Shown here: in pieces, positions 1 through 10,298 of the stretch | Numbering within the stretch: the stretch's first letter is position 1 | Layout of the letters: every line of letters starts with the position of its first letter | Assembly (NCBI RefSeq): GCF_002257695.2 | Contig: NZ_CP155571.1 | Source: Sporomusa acidovorans | GTDB taxonomy: Bacteria; Bacillota; Negativicutes; Sporomusales; Sporomusaceae | Direction: 5' to 3' (one strand) | DNA length: 64,000 bases | Program-made: the position numbers and the translations under genes | Notes under the pieces: model-generated | Database searches by the model: none | What the model was told of the DNA's origin: nothing | The model's input: only the letters and a program-made list of their open reading frames with translations

Positions 1-1
1 G

Positions 2-1183
2 GGTATTACTGACCGTGGGGAGTCAAATGAAGATAGCTGGACATTAAGCTATGAAAATAAACTAAATAGCACTAGTTCTCTAAAACTAAGCTATGGCGAA
101 AAAAAAGTAGATTATTGGTATGTGTCTAGCGGCAGTTATACCGCTAATCCTTCTAAAACCACCCAGGGAGAAGTCCAATATGATTTTAAGCTAAGGGACA
201 AAGATTCGCTTACTGTTGGCTATTCATATCGAACAGAGCAGGCAAATTCTTTTGCCAAAGCTGCAAATATTGGAGGAAAAACCGAAACTGACTCCTTCTA
301 TTTGCAGGATGAACACAAGGTAAATGATAGTACCATGCTTTATTTGGGTGGACGGTATGACAACTGGCGGTTCTATGACGGGTATACCACTGTAAATAGT
401 AAGGGGACTACTAATCAAATTCCGGAAAGCAAGGAAAACAGCTTTAATCCTAAAGTAGGGGTAGTTCATAAGGTTAATGACAAATTGACACTGCGTTCTT
501 CTATCGGTACGGCATTCCGGGCACCTAATGAGTACGAATTGGCTAAAGACTGGGTAAACGGCAGTACGATTTATAAATGCAATCCCGGTTTGCAACCTGA
601 AAAAAGCACGAACTATGAGTTGGGCTTTGATTATCAGGCAGATAAAACACTGCTGGCTAAGATGAGTATTTTTCACAGTAACGTTACGGACGCCATTGGT
701 CTGAAATCAACGAAATCAGGGGCGACAACCGTAAAGCAATACATTAATTCGGATAAGGTAAGAATCAATGGCTTGGAGTTTGGCTTGACTAAGCAGTTGA
801 GCGATGCTTGGAGTAGTTTTGTTAATTATACATATACTGATGCGAAAATAGTAAAAAGTGCCATAGCGCCTGAAGATATAGGCGAACAACTTGCCGACGT
901 TCCCAAACATATGTTTAATATTGGCGTTAATTATTCGGCAGGCCGTTGGCAAGGCAGTCTAACCGGCAATTATCAAAGTAACTCCAACGAGCCGGGTAAA
1001 CAAGGACAAAAAGGGTATGGTACCAACGAATCCCATTTTATTGTAGATACGAAGGTATCGTATAAAATGACGAAAGATACTAGTATTTCCCTTAGCGTAG
1101 ACAATCTGTTTGATAAAAAATACTATGTATATTACTTGGCCGCACCCCGGACAGCTTATCTGGAACTCACTCATAAATTTTAA
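2..1183 (+). CDS. TonB-dependent outer-membrane receptor, 5' end outside window
   Basis: The frame is open from base 2 and ends at a TAA at 1181-1183, so only the C-terminal part is present. The visible protein has the alternating short beta-strand pattern of a TBDR barrel, the family signature around NPGLQPEKSTNYELGFDY, and the typical last strands with VDNLFDKKYY followed by a terminal LTHKF. A C-terminal aromatic residue is usual for outer-membrane barrels. The signal peptide, TonB box and plug lie upstream. It reads into a FecCD-type ABC importer and chelatase genes, so an iron complex, haem or another metal tetrapyrrole is a likely ligand. The substrate is inferred from context only. Confidence 0.93.
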   Translation, partial: GITDRGESNEDSWTLSYENKLNSTSSLKLSYGEKKVDYWYVSSGSYTANPSKTTQGEVQYDFKLRDKDSLTVGYSYRTEQANSFAKAANIGGKTETDSFYLQDEHKVNDSTMLYLGGRYDNWRFYDGYTTVNSKGTTNQIPESKENSFNPKVGVVHKVNDKLTLRSSIGTAFRAPNEYELAKDWVNGSTIYKCNPGLQPEKSTNYELGFDYQADKTLLAKMSIFHSNVTDAIGLKSTKSGATTVKQYINSDKVRINGLEFGLTKQLSDAWSSFVNYTYTDAKIVKSAIAPEDIGEQLADVPKHMFNIGVNYSAGRWQGSLTGNYQSNSNEPGKQGQKGYGTNESHFIVDTKVSYKMTKDTSISLSVDNLFDKKYYVYYLAAPRTAYLELTHKF

Positions 1184-1286
1184 GGATTATCGTTAAACAG
1201 TTACATAAGTTTTGGCAATTAAGAGGTTGTTTTATTTTTGAGAATGTTTTCATTGATTTATAAGATACCAAGGAAGGTGAGGAATT

Positions 1287-2393
1287 TTGCCGGAAATCAG
1301 CAGCAGCATTTGTGCTCAGGACGGTGCAGCAAAACTCAAAGCGATCTATGTCAGGCAGACAGGAAAAAAATATGTCATTTTAGTATTCCTTGTTTTGCTG
1401 CTGACAACGCTGGCCTTGTTTTCTATTTCGATTGGCACAGCTTCGATCAGTGTCGGTGATGTAGTGAAGGCTATCAGCAATAAGGTGCTCCCTACGCAAT
1501 ACGAATATGCCAACAATCTGGCTGATACGATTGTTATGAAACTCAGGTTTCCGCGTGTTCTGTTGGCTGTTCTTACCGGGATCAGCCTGGCTGGTGCGGG
1601 CGCTGTTATGCAGGGCATTCTCCACAATCCGCTGGTCAGTCCTTATACGTTAGGGATGTCGGGGGCGGCGTCCTTAGGTGCAGCCATTGCCATTGTGCTG
1701 GGGAAAGGCGTATTTGGCAGCATTTTTGACAGTATGGGCCCCTATTTTATTGCTTTTAATGCATTTATTTTCGGGTTTGTTACCATCTTTGTCATTATCG
1801 GCTTTGCCCGGATGAAGGGCGGTTCACCGGCTACCCTGGTACTGGCCGGGGTTGCTCTAGGCTATATTTTCTCTGCCGGGGTATCGGCTTTGAAGTATTT
1901 TTCCAATAATGACGCTTTAAAAGACCTTGTTGTCTGGCTGATGGGCGGTATGTGGGGCGCAACCTGGCAGTCGGTGGGGTTATTAGTGCCTATTGTAACT
2001 ATCTGTATGCTGATTTTGCTAAGTTTTTCCTGGGACATGAATGCGCTTGCGGCCGGCGAAGCCGTGGCATCCAATCTGGGGGTGGATATCAAACGCCTGC
2101 AGTTTATCTGCCTCACGGTGGTGACGCTGGCCGCCTCCGCTACCGTGGCGTTTACCGGTATTATCGGCTTTATCGGCCTGATTGCGCCGCACATATCCCG
2201 GATGCTCATCGGCAGTGACAACCGTTTTTTAATTCCCTGCTCCTGTATCATGGGGGCGCTCATTTTGCTTTGTGCCGATACCGTGGGCCGAACGATCATT
2301 TCGCCTGTCGAGATTCCGGTCGGGATTGTGACCGGTTTGCTGGGCGGTCCCTATTTTCTCTATATGCTTTTAAAGAAAAAACAATTTAGTTGA
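1287..2393 (+). CDS. FecCD/BtuC-family ABC transporter permease
   Basis: Inner-membrane permease of an iron-siderophore, haem or cobalamin importer; 368 aa. I chose the TTG start at 1287 because an AAGGAAGGTGAGG ribosome-binding stretch lies just upstream and no ATG fits. About ten hydrophobic segments follow a short cytoplasmic N-terminus. Family signatures are visible: RFPRVLLAVLTG near residue 88, GAVMQGILHNPL, and GFIGLIAPHISRML near the C-terminus. The gene overlaps or abuts the ATPase that follows, and the lipoprotein binding protein comes next, giving a complete importer downstream of the TBDR. Confidence 0.93.
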   Translation: MPEISSSICAQDGAAKLKAIYVRQTGKKYVILVFLVLLLTTLALFSISIGTASISVGDVVKAISNKVLPTQYEYANNLADTIVMKLRFPRVLLAVLTGISLAGAGAVMQGILHNPLVSPYTLGMSGAASLGAAIAIVLGKGVFGSIFDSMGPYFIAFNAFIFGFVTIFVIIGFARMKGGSPATLVLAGVALGYIFSAGVSALKYFSNNDALKDLVVWLMGGMWGATWQSVGLLVPIVTICMLILLSFSWDMNALAAGEAVASNLGVDIKRLQFICLTVVTLAASATVAFTGIIGFIGLIAPHISRMLIGSDNRFLIPCSCIMGALILLCADTVGRTIISPVEIPVGIVTGLLGGPYFLYMLLKKKQFS

Positions 2394-2419
2394 AAATCCG
2401 CAACATAAGGGTGGGAACC

Positions 2420-3187
2420 ATGAATATTGCCGTGCAGAATGTCTGCTTTTCTTATAACAGTCATCCTCTGTTACAGGACGTGAGCCTGAATGTACAGCAG
2501 GGTCAGGTTGTCAGTATCGTTGGGCCTAACGGCGCAGGCAAATCCACACTGTTAAAATGTATGGCCCGCTTATTGAAACCGCAAGCAGGTGCAGTGCATT
2601 TAGACGGCAGGGATATTGCCGGGAAAAATTCGCGTGAACTGGCAAAAGCGCTGGGGTATGTGCCGCAAAACACCGGCGATGTTTTCACATTTACCGTTCT
2701 GGAAACCGTATTGATGGGCAGAAAACCGCATGTTGTCTGGGAAGTCGGCGATGAGGATTTCCGGGTGGTTACACAGGTTATGCATTTTTTAGGTATAGAA
2801 AATTTGGCCGAGCGGCCGCTTGATCAGCTAAGCGGCGGACAAAAGCAAAAAGTGTTTGTCGCCCGGGCATTGGCCCAGCAGCCGGCGATATTTCTGTTTG
2901 ACGAACCGACAAGCAACCTTGATGTCAGACATCAACTGGAGGTTTTTGCCACCATTAAGCAATTGGCGGCGAACGAAGGGCGGACGGTTATTGTGGTGGT
3001 TCATGATCTGAATCTGGCAGCCCGGTTTTCCGATACTATGGTGATGTTGAAACAAGGCTCAGTCTATGCGGCGGGAAAACCGGCTGAAGTAATTACGGAA
3101 GACAATATTCGGGACGTGTATCATGTTTCAGTTGCAGTTATGGAAACGAAATACGGCCGGTATGTTGTACCCATTGAGCCGCTATAA
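2420..3187 (+). CDS. FecE/BtuD-type ABC transporter ATPase
   Basis: Nucleotide-binding subunit of the importer. The Walker A motif GPNGAGKST lies near residue 37 from this start, the signature LSGGQKQK near 137, Walker B FLFDEPTSNLD follows, and the switch histidine is in VVHDLNLAARF. The frame is open from a TTG at 2390, but ATG at 2420 has AAGGGTGGG in front and gives the usual family N-terminus, so I use it (255 aa). It is co-directional with the permease and the binding protein and is probably in one transcript with them. Confidence 0.93.
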   Translation: MNIAVQNVCFSYNSHPLLQDVSLNVQQGQVVSIVGPNGAGKSTLLKCMARLLKPQAGAVHLDGRDIAGKNSRELAKALGYVPQNTGDVFTFTVLETVLMGRKPHVVWEVGDEDFRVVTQVMHFLGIENLAERPLDQLSGGQKQKVFVARALAQQPAIFLFDEPTSNLDVRHQLEVFATIKQLAANEGRTVIVVVHDLNLAARFSDTMVMLKQGSVYAAGKPAEVITEDNIRDVYHVSVAVMETKYGRYVVPIEPL

Positions 3188-3235
3188 ACAGCGACAGCAT
3201 AAAAACCCGCCGTTATTGAGGAAAGGAAGTAAAAA

Positions 3236-4294
3236 ATGGCCAAAAACGTAATTTGGATAGGTCTGGCAATTATTTTGGCAGGGCTGTTTGTAACAGGCTG
3301 TGGCCGGACAGAAACGGCAAAACAACAAGCTGTCAGTGGTTCGGCAGCCGGAGCAACCATCAAAGACTCGACAGGCAGAGAGATCAAGATCCCGGCGAAA
3401 CTGCAGCGGGTAATTGTGTTAAATTCCTCAACCTTTAATGTGATTACAGCCATTGGCGCGGCTGATGCCGTTATCGGCGTAAATGACAGCACGCAGCAAA
3501 CCGAGCCGGCGGCAGCCAAGCTGGCGGTTTTCGGCACGTTCAGGCAGCCGAATGTGGAAAAAATAATCGAGGCCAGGCCGGATGCGGTGCTTGGAACCAG
3601 CAATATCAACCCGGCGCAGGTCAAACAACTGGAAGATGCGGGTATTACGGTACTATTTTTTGAGTTGTATCTGCCATCCATTTTGCAGGAAGAAATTTTT
3701 ACCTTAGGAAAACTATTTAACAAGGAAGCCGAGGCCCAAAAGTATGCTGACTTCATAATGAGATATCAACAGCTTATTGAAGACCGGGTGAAGGATATTA
3801 ACCCCCAGGATAAAGCGACTGTGTATTTTGAGGGCTATGGCGATTATTCCACTGTGGCTAAGGGAACAGGCGGTGATGAACTGGTCAACAGGGCCGGCGG
3901 CATTAACATTGCCGGTCAGGAAAATGTAAAATACCCCAAAGTCAGCGCCGAGTGGGTATTGCAAAAAAAACCCCGGGTTATTGTGAAAACGGTTTCCAGC
4001 AATAGCCGGGCAATGGGAGAAGGCTATACGGACAGGACGGCCGTGAAGGCTGTTTATGACAAGGTGATCTCCCGGCCCGGCTGGAACGAGCTGGCAGCGG
4101 TAAAGAATAATAAAGTGATCTTGCTGGCACAGGACATCGGCACGACGCCGGAAGGCAGCATTATTGGTATGCTATATATGGTAAAAACGATGTACCCGGA
4201 CAGATTTTCGGACATTGATCCTTATGAAATTTATAAACAGATGAAAAAAGAGTTTTATCATGTTGCGGCAAAAGGGATTATTATTTATCCCTGA
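3236..4294 (+). CDS. Iron-complex ABC transporter substrate-binding lipoprotein (FecB/BtuF fold)
   Basis: 352 aa with a lipoprotein signal peptide: MAK, a hydrophobic core, then lipobox VTGC with the cysteine near residue 22. The mature part starts with the family pattern IKDSTGREIKIP...RVIVLNSS and has the two-lobed arrangement of class III binding proteins (ADAVIGV, ARPDAVLGTS, PGWNELAAVKNNKVILL). AGGAAAGGAAG lies before the ATG. It would capture the ligand delivered by the TBDR and pass it to the permease. The ligand cannot be read from sequence; iron complexes, haem and corrinoids are the usual options. Confidence 0.92.
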   Translation: MAKNVIWIGLAIILAGLFVTGCGRTETAKQQAVSGSAAGATIKDSTGREIKIPAKLQRVIVLNSSTFNVITAIGAADAVIGVNDSTQQTEPAAAKLAVFGTFRQPNVEKIIEARPDAVLGTSNINPAQVKQLEDAGITVLFFELYLPSILQEEIFTLGKLFNKEAEAQKYADFIMRYQQLIEDRVKDINPQDKATVYFEGYGDYSTVAKGTGGDELVNRAGGINIAGQENVKYPKVSAEWVLQKKPRVIVKTVSSNSRAMGEGYTDRTAVKAVYDKVISRPGWNELAAVKNNKVILLAQDIGTTPEGSIIGMLYMVKTMYPDRFSDIDPYEIYKQMKKEFYHVAAKGIIIYP

Positions 4295-4347
4295 TAGTTG
4301 GCAAGCGAGGTTTATGTTAGTTACTATTCTCTATAGGGGGAAATGCT

Positions 4348-7300
4348 GTGTACAAAATCGGGGCAATTATGTGGACAAGTTATATGGTGCCTTTAGCGGC
4401 GGCAGCCAGGGAGATTGCCGGCTTAGAACTTAAGATGTGCAGTATGCGTGACCTGGAAGATAGCGGATACCGGGAAGAATTTTTCCGGTATCTGCAAAAA
4501 GAGGCTGACGCGCTGCTGATGTTTCCCTCTACGAACGGTATTTGGGAAGAAATAGCCGGCGATATCCGTAAGATAACAGCACACAGGCCAACAATCGCTT
4601 TTGGCTATGATCCGGGTTTGCTGGCCTACAATACCGTTGACGCGGAAATAGCGCTGACCGTACAACGTTACTTGACAATTGGCGGTCAGGAAAATGCGAA
4701 GAATGCCCTGCTGTATATCATGAAAGAGGTTTTGGGTGCTGCCGTAGCGATTGCTCCGCCGGAAGAAATCGCCTGGCAGGGTATCTACTATCCGGGCAGC
4801 GAGGTCTTATATAAAGATATTGACAATTTTATGAACAATTGTCCGGGCTGGCGGCCGGGCAGGCCCGATGTAGGCATTTTGTTCTACCGTCATTTATGGG
4901 TAAATTTTAACACGGAAAGCATTGATGCCCTTGTTAGCGAATTGGATGAGCTGGGGTTGAATGCCATCCCGGTATTCAGTACCGGACGGCATGATATAGA
5001 AACAGGCTCGCGGGATAATGCGTATGTGCTGAAAACTTGTTTTTTCAAAGATAATACCCCGGTGATTGACTGTCTTATCGATTTGCAATCGTTTCTGCTG
5101 GTTAAACAAGGTAAGAACGAGCGGACAGCCAGACCGGCAGGCGAGGAACTGCTGAAACAACTGGATGTGCCGATTGTCAAGGCGCTGTTTACTTATGGGA
5201 AAACCGCGGCAGAGTGGCGGAGTGACCCGCGGGGAATCGGCGGCGCGACAATGGTCATGTCGGTTTCCATGCCGGAGATGAACGGGGTGATTGAGCCTAC
5301 CGTCATTGGCTGTCTGGACAGGATGGTGAACCCGGAAATTGGCGGGTCGCTGGAATATTACCGGCCGTTGGCCGGGAGGGTGCAATATTTATGCCGGCGG
5401 GTAAAAAAATGGATTCAGCTCCGGCGAAAAAAACCGGCCGAACGTAAGGTGGCATTTATTTTACATAACAGTCCCTGCCATGGCGTGGAACTGGCTGTCG
5501 GCGGTGCGGCCAATCTGGATTCGCTGGAAAGTGTCGCCCGCATTATGGCGGCCATGCAGGCAGCCGGGTACTGCATTGAAAATCCACCTGCATCAGGCAA
5601 AGAACTGATTGAGCGTATCATGGGGGCGAAAGCCATTTCCGATTTCCGCTGGACACCTATTGAGGAGATTGTGCAAAAAGGCGGTGTTATCAAGTATCTG
5701 GCAGCAGAGGAGTACCGGCAGTGGTTTGACGCTTTTCCGGCTAAGGTGCAGCAGGCGATGATTGATACCTGGGGAAACCCGCCGGGCGAAGAAAAGGACG
5801 GCGTTCCTGCTGCCATGGTCTATGATAACAAGATACTGATTACCGGTGTGGAATACGGCAATGTCGTTGTTTGCTGTCAGCCCAAGCGGGGCTGCGCCGG
5901 TCCGCGCTGTGACGGCCAGGTCTGTAAAATCCTGCATGACCCCCAGTGTCCGCCGACGCACCAATATGTTGCCACCTACCGGTATCTGGAGAAAATGTGG
6001 GGAGCCGATGCGGTGGTTCATGTCGGGACACATGGCAATCTCGAATTTCTGCCGGGTAAAGCGGTGGGATTGTCGGCGACCTGTTTTCCGGAGGTTGCTT
6101 TAGGAACACTGCCGCATTTATATATTTATAATACCGATAATCCGCCGGAAGGCACTATTGCCAAACGCCGCAGCTACGCAACCCTTGTCGGTCATATGCA
6201 GACCGTGATGGTGGAAGCCGCTACCTATGGGAATATTGAGGAGCTGGAACATTTGCTGGATCAATATATCCAGGCCAGGCATACCGATCCGGCCCGCAGT
6301 CATGAATTGGAACATTTAATTATGGAAAAAGCGGCAGAAGCCAAGCTGACAGAGGATATCGGCCAGCAGCACGGCGAGGACGGTGCGGCGGTTGCGGAAA
6401 AGCTTCATGGCTTGATTACCAAGCTGAAAACCCGGATGCACCAGGACGGTCTGCATATTTTCGGCGATATACCGGCAGGCGAACGGCAGGTTAGTTTTAT
6501 TCAGGCTGTATTGAAGCATGATACCGGGGAAAAGGGAACGCTGACCGGTTTGGTTGTAGAACTCATGGGACTTGACTATGACGCAGTCAAAGACAACCCG
6601 CAATCCTGGAGTGAAGAATTTGGCAAGCCTTACAGTGCGGTACTTGATGCTGCCAACGGCATGGAAAAAGATTTTGTCCGGACATTTATTGGATGTGCTG
6701 CAGAATTCGACCTGCCAGCACTGGTCAGGCAGGTTATGGGTGAGTTGTTGAAAGCGCCCGGTAAGGTGGACGAGCTGGGCTTTTGGCTGGCTAAGGTCAA
6801 GAATATTGCTGACGGTCTTGCTGCTTCCAGAGAGATTGACAGCCTGCTGCATGGTTTTGACGGCGGTTACCTGCCCGCCGGACCTTCCGGACTGATTACC
6901 AGAGGAAGAGCCGATATTCTGCCGACCGGACGCAATTTTTACAGTGCCGATCCGGAACGGATTCCGACCAAGGCGGCCTGGAAAGTAGGGCAGAAGCTGG
7001 CCGAAGCTTTGATTGCCAAACACAGGAACGATACCGGACGCATTCCGGAAAACTGCGGGATGGTGCTGTTTGCCACCGACTGTATGTGGACTGACGGTGA
7101 ACAGGTGGCGCAAATACTGGCGCTGCTGGGCGTAGAGCCAACTTGGATTGCCGGCGGCAGGGTAAAAGGTTTCCGGATCATGCCTTTGGCGGAACTGGGA
7201 CGGCCGAGGATTGATGTTACGCTGCGTATTGGCGGCGTGACCCGCGATTGTTTTCCCGGCATGATTGACTATCTGGACGAGGCCATTCGGGCGGTGGCGG

Positions 7301-8208
7301 AACTTGACGAGCCCTGTGAAAAAAATTACATCAGAAAACACGCCTTGGAACAGCTAGCCATGGCCGGAGGGAATACCCCGGAAGCCTGGGAACAGGCGAC
7401 AGCACGTATTTTTGGCAGCAGGCCGCAAACCTATGGGGCGGGCGTCAGCCTGGCTGTGCATGCTTCTGCCTGGAAAACAGAAAAAGACCTGGCAGATATA
7501 TTCATTGATTGGAGCGGTTATGCCTATGGTAAGAACCGCGGCGGACAAGCGGCGGGTGAACAGTTCAAGCGCCAGTTGACTACCGTTGATTTGACCTATA
7601 ACAAAGCGGCGACAGATGAGTATGATATTTTCGGCTGTTGCTGTCACTTCTCCTATTATGGCGGGCTGACGGCTGCCGCCCGCAGTGAGAGCGGCAATGC
7701 GGTCAAAACCTATTTCGGTGATACTCGCGATCCGGAACGCCCGGGGGTGACAACTTTAGCAGAAGAGATTAACAACATTATCCGGGTTAAAATTCTTAAT
7801 CCAGACTGGATCGAAAGCATGAAGCGTCATGGGTATAAGGGAGCGGGCGATATGGCCAAACGCATTACCCATGTTTATGGCTGGGAGGCGACAACCGGCG
7901 AGGTGGCCGACTGGGTATTTGACGATTTGGCCAAAACCTATGTGCTGAATGACGCGATGCGGGAATGGTTTGAGGAGAATAATCCCTGGGCGATGGAGGA
8001 GATCAACCGTCGTTTGCTGGAAGCGGCCGAACGGGGTCTGTGGGAAGCCGGGCAGGCTGTGCTGGAAGAACTTAAGGAAACCTATATGGAAATCGAAGGC
8101 TGGATGGAAGAACGTATGGGCGATGTGATTGGAGAATACCAGGGCGGCAGCATTGACATTATGACCGCTGCCGACGTTCCGGCCTGGAAGGCTAAGTTGG
8201 TTAAATAG
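4348..8208 (+). CDS. CobN-like class I chelatase large subunit
   Basis: 1286 aa, close to the length of aerobic cobaltochelatase CobN and of ChlH/BchH. GTG start with AGGGGG a few bases upstream. The family core HVGTHGNLEFLPGK lies near residue 560, and the region around residues 880-1000 (TGRNFYSADPERIPTKAAW) is also typical. Class I chelatases insert metal into a tetrapyrrole ring using AAA+ partners, and two such partners follow directly. No cobalamin biosynthesis genes are visible; the neighbours are a TBDR and an ABC importer. That matches the layout of Bacteroidetes hmu loci, where the CobN-like HmuS is linked to haem use. Whether this copy inserts or removes metal, and which metal, is open. 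Confidence 0.9.
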   Translation: MYKIGAIMWTSYMVPLAAAAREIAGLELKMCSMRDLEDSGYREEFFRYLQKEADALLMFPSTNGIWEEIAGDIRKITAHRPTIAFGYDPGLLAYNTVDAEIALTVQRYLTIGGQENAKNALLYIMKEVLGAAVAIAPPEEIAWQGIYYPGSEVLYKDIDNFMNNCPGWRPGRPDVGILFYRHLWVNFNTESIDALVSELDELGLNAIPVFSTGRHDIETGSRDNAYVLKTCFFKDNTPVIDCLIDLQSFLLVKQGKNERTARPAGEELLKQLDVPIVKALFTYGKTAAEWRSDPRGIGGATMVMSVSMPEMNGVIEPTVIGCLDRMVNPEIGGSLEYYRPLAGRVQYLCRRVKKWIQLRRKKPAERKVAFILHNSPCHGVELAVGGAANLDSLESVARIMAAMQAAGYCIENPPASGKELIERIMGAKAISDFRWTPIEEIVQKGGVIKYLAAEEYRQWFDAFPAKVQQAMIDTWGNPPGEEKDGVPAAMVYDNKILITGVEYGNVVVCCQPKRGCAGPRCDGQVCKILHDPQCPPTHQYVATYRYLEKMWGADAVVHVGTHGNLEFLPGKAVGLSATCFPEVALGTLPHLYIYNTDNPPEGTIAKRRSYATLVGHMQTVMVEAATYGNIEELEHLLDQYIQARHTDPARSHELEHLIMEKAAEAKLTEDIGQQHGEDGAAVAEKLHGLITKLKTRMHQDGLHIFGDIPAGERQVSFIQAVLKHDTGEKGTLTGLVVELMGLDYDAVKDNPQSWSEEFGKPYSAVLDAANGMEKDFVRTFIGCAAEFDLPALVRQVMGELLKAPGKVDELGFWLAKVKNIADGLAASREIDSLLHGFDGGYLPAGPSGLITRGRADILPTGRNFYSADPERIPTKAAWKVGQKLAEALIAKHRNDTGRIPENCGMVLFATDCMWTDGEQVAQILALLGVEPTWIAGGRVKGFRIMPLAELGRPRIDVTLRIGGVTRDCFPGMIDYLDEAIRAVAELDEPCEKNYIRKHALEQLAMAGGNTPEAWEQATARIFGSRPQTYGAGVSLAVHASAWKTEKDLADIFIDWSGYAYGKNRGGQAAGEQFKRQLTTVDLTYNKAATDEYDIFGCCCHFSYYGGLTAAARSESGNAVKTYFGDTRDPERPGVTTLAEEINNIIRVKILNPDWIESMKRHGYKGAGDMAKRITHVYGWEATTGEVADWVFDDLAKTYVLNDAMREWFEENNPWAMEEINRRLLEAAERGLWEAGQAVLEELKETYMEIEGWMEERMGDVIGEYQGGSIDIMTAADVPAWKAKLVK

Positions 8209-8251
8209 GAACTCGAACGCTGAGGCAATTTAGTGAAATAGAGGCGAGAGT

Positions 8252-10264
8252 ATGGAAAGATCAACCAAACAGCGCCGGGTGCTTTATCCTTTTGCGGCTT
8301 TGGCGGGGCAGGAGGAGTTACAATTGGGGCTTTTGCTCCATGCTGTTAATCCCCGCCTTGGCGGGATATTGATACGCGGCGAAAAAGGAACAGCCAAGTC
8401 GACGGCTGTCCGGGGACTGGCCGAGATGCTGCCTGACATCCAGGCCGTCGCCGGTTGCCCCTATCATTGTGATCCGGAGGATAAGAGCAAAGCCTGCGCT
8501 GATTGCCGCAGCGATGAGGGAGAGTGGCAAACCTTCGCCATGCCGGTGCCGGTCATCGACATTCCGGTATCGGCGACCGAAGACCGGGTAGTGGGCAGTC
8601 TGGATTTTGAGCAGGCCATCAAAGCCGGCCGGCGTGCTTTCCTGCCAGGTTTGCTGGGAGAAGCCAACCGGGGGATTATCTATATTGATGAAATTAACCT
8701 CCTGGACGACCATATTGTGGATGTACTCCTGGACGCGGCCGGCAGCGGCCTTAATGTGGTTGAGCGGGAGGGTATCAGCATCACGCATCCGACCGAATTC
8801 ATTTTGGTGGGCACGATGAATCCCGAGGAGGGTGACTTGCGGCCGCAGCTTTTGGACCGGTTTGCCCTTTGTGTGGAAGTGGCCGGCCTTACCGACCGGG
8901 AGGCGCGGGTTGAAATTATTAAACGCCGTGAAGCCTTTGAGTCCGATCCGGCCGCTTTCCGGCAGGAGTGGCAGCCAGAGCAGGACAAGTTGCGCGCGAA
9001 AGTAGTTGCCGCCCGAAAGCTGTTACCGGCAGTGGCGGTTCCGGATAAACGGTATGAAATGATCAGCCGGCTTTGCACCGAGGCGTACGCTGCCGGCCAC
9101 CGGGCCGACATCATGCTGGTGCGGGCCGCTGCAGCTTTGGCCGCCTGGCGGGGGCATCAGGCGATAACCGGGGAGGATGTGCTGGATATTGCGCCGCTGG
9201 TACTGGCGCATCGCCGCCGCGAGCCACCGGAGGACGCAGAAACACCGCAGCAGCAACAGCAGGAACAGCCTGAGCCGCCGGAAGACCAAAGTGACGAGCT
9301 GGAGCAGCAGGATAATCCGCCGCCCCCGCCGCCTGGCAATCAGCAGCAAGAGGAGCAGCAGCAGGACAACAAGGATGACAAAGAAGATAATGATAATAAT
9401 CAGGAAGCCAGTTCTTCTGCCGAAGTTGTGTTTGCCATTGGTAAACCTTTTGCCATCAAACGAATTACCATGGATAAAGACCGCCAGGCCAGACGCGGTT
9501 CCGGCAGGCGTTCACGCACCAAAACGGATTCCAGTGTGGGCCGCTATGTTAAGAGTACCTGCCACCGGGAGCGTGATGACCTGGCGATTGATGCCACGAT
9601 CAGGGCCGCCGCACCCTTCCAGCGCAGCCGCAAGTCAAACGGTATGGCAGTGGTCATTGAGACGAGTGATATCCGAGAAAAAGTCAGGGAGAAACGTATC
9701 GGCAATTTTATGTTGTTTGTCGTTGATGCCAGCGGTTCCATGGGAGCCAAGCAGCGTATGATTGAGACCAAGGGTGCGATCTTGTCTTTATTGCAGGATG
9801 CCTATCAAAAGCGTGACCGGGTGGGCATGGTCGCTTTTAAAGGCGATCATGCGGAAGTATTGCTGCCGCCAACCAACAGTGTTGAAATGGCGCAAAAATG
9901 CCTGGTTGAGCTGCCGGTGGGCGGCAAGACGCCGCTGGCAGCCGGACTTGTTAAAGCGCAAAAAGTAATCAGACAGCATTTGCAGCGGAGCCCGCATATG
10001 CGGCCGATTGTTGTGATTTTGTCTGACGGCAAAGCCAATGTCGCCATGGCGGACGGTAAGCCGCTGGCCGAAGCCCACCGGGTCGCCGAGAATATGCGCG
10101 AAGAATTCGACATTAAATATATTGTGGTTGATACCGAGCAGAAAGGGCTGCTGTCATTTGGTAAGGCACAGGAACTGGCAGTCCGGCTGGGCGCGGAATA
10201 CTGCACTATTGACCAGTTGAAAGTGGACGGTTTGGTCGATATTGTGCGCGGCGCGCTTGCTTAA
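8252..10264 (+). CDS. ChlI/ChlD-type fusion: AAA+ ATPase plus von Willebrand A domain chelatase subunit
   Basis: 670 aa. The N-terminal AAA+ domain has Walker A GEKGTAKS at residues 43-50 and Walker B IYIDEINLLDDH. A low-complexity hinge of about residues 330-390 is rich in Gln, Pro, Asp and Glu. The C-terminal vWA domain carries the MIDAS motif DASGSMG at residues 492-498. Two Cys pairs (CPYHCDPED...CADC, near residues 70-90) could hold a metal. In magnesium and cobalt chelatases such proteins form the ATP-driven ring that works with the large subunit, here encoded just upstream. ATG start preceded by GGCGAGAG. Confidence 0.92.
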   Translation: MERSTKQRRVLYPFAALAGQEELQLGLLLHAVNPRLGGILIRGEKGTAKSTAVRGLAEMLPDIQAVAGCPYHCDPEDKSKACADCRSDEGEWQTFAMPVPVIDIPVSATEDRVVGSLDFEQAIKAGRRAFLPGLLGEANRGIIYIDEINLLDDHIVDVLLDAAGSGLNVVEREGISITHPTEFILVGTMNPEEGDLRPQLLDRFALCVEVAGLTDREARVEIIKRREAFESDPAAFRQEWQPEQDKLRAKVVAARKLLPAVAVPDKRYEMISRLCTEAYAAGHRADIMLVRAAAALAAWRGHQAITGEDVLDIAPLVLAHRRREPPEDAETPQQQQQEQPEPPEDQSDELEQQDNPPPPPPGNQQQEEQQQDNKDDKEDNDNNQEASSSAEVVFAIGKPFAIKRITMDKDRQARRGSGRRSRTKTDSSVGRYVKSTCHRERDDLAIDATIRAAAPFQRSRKSNGMAVVIETSDIREKVREKRIGNFMLFVVDASGSMGAKQRMIETKGAILSLLQDAYQKRDRVGMVAFKGDHAEVLLPPTNSVEMAQKCLVELPVGGKTPLAAGLVKAQKVIRQHLQRSPHMRPIVVILSDGKANVAMADGKPLAEAHRVAENMREEFDIKYIVVDTEQKGLLSFGKAQELAVRLGAEYCTIDQLKVDGLVDIVRGALA

Positions 10265-10298
10265 TGAAAGAATTGTCAGGGAAAAGAGGAGAAATACG

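Noticed and set aside
1184..1286. Possible cobalamin riboswitch near the chelatase cluster
   Set aside because: The spacer is too short and has no B12-box-like sequence; the leader of the cluster lies outside the window.
6316..7341. A 341-codon frame on the minus strand inside the CobN-like gene
   Set aside because: It is antisense to a clearly conserved coding region, has no family pattern, and arises from codon bias in the real gene.
9230..9400. Repetitive CAG/GAG-rich stretch that looks like a tandem repeat
   Set aside because: It codes for the Gln/Pro/acidic hinge between the AAA+ and vWA domains, which is usual in ChlD-type proteins.
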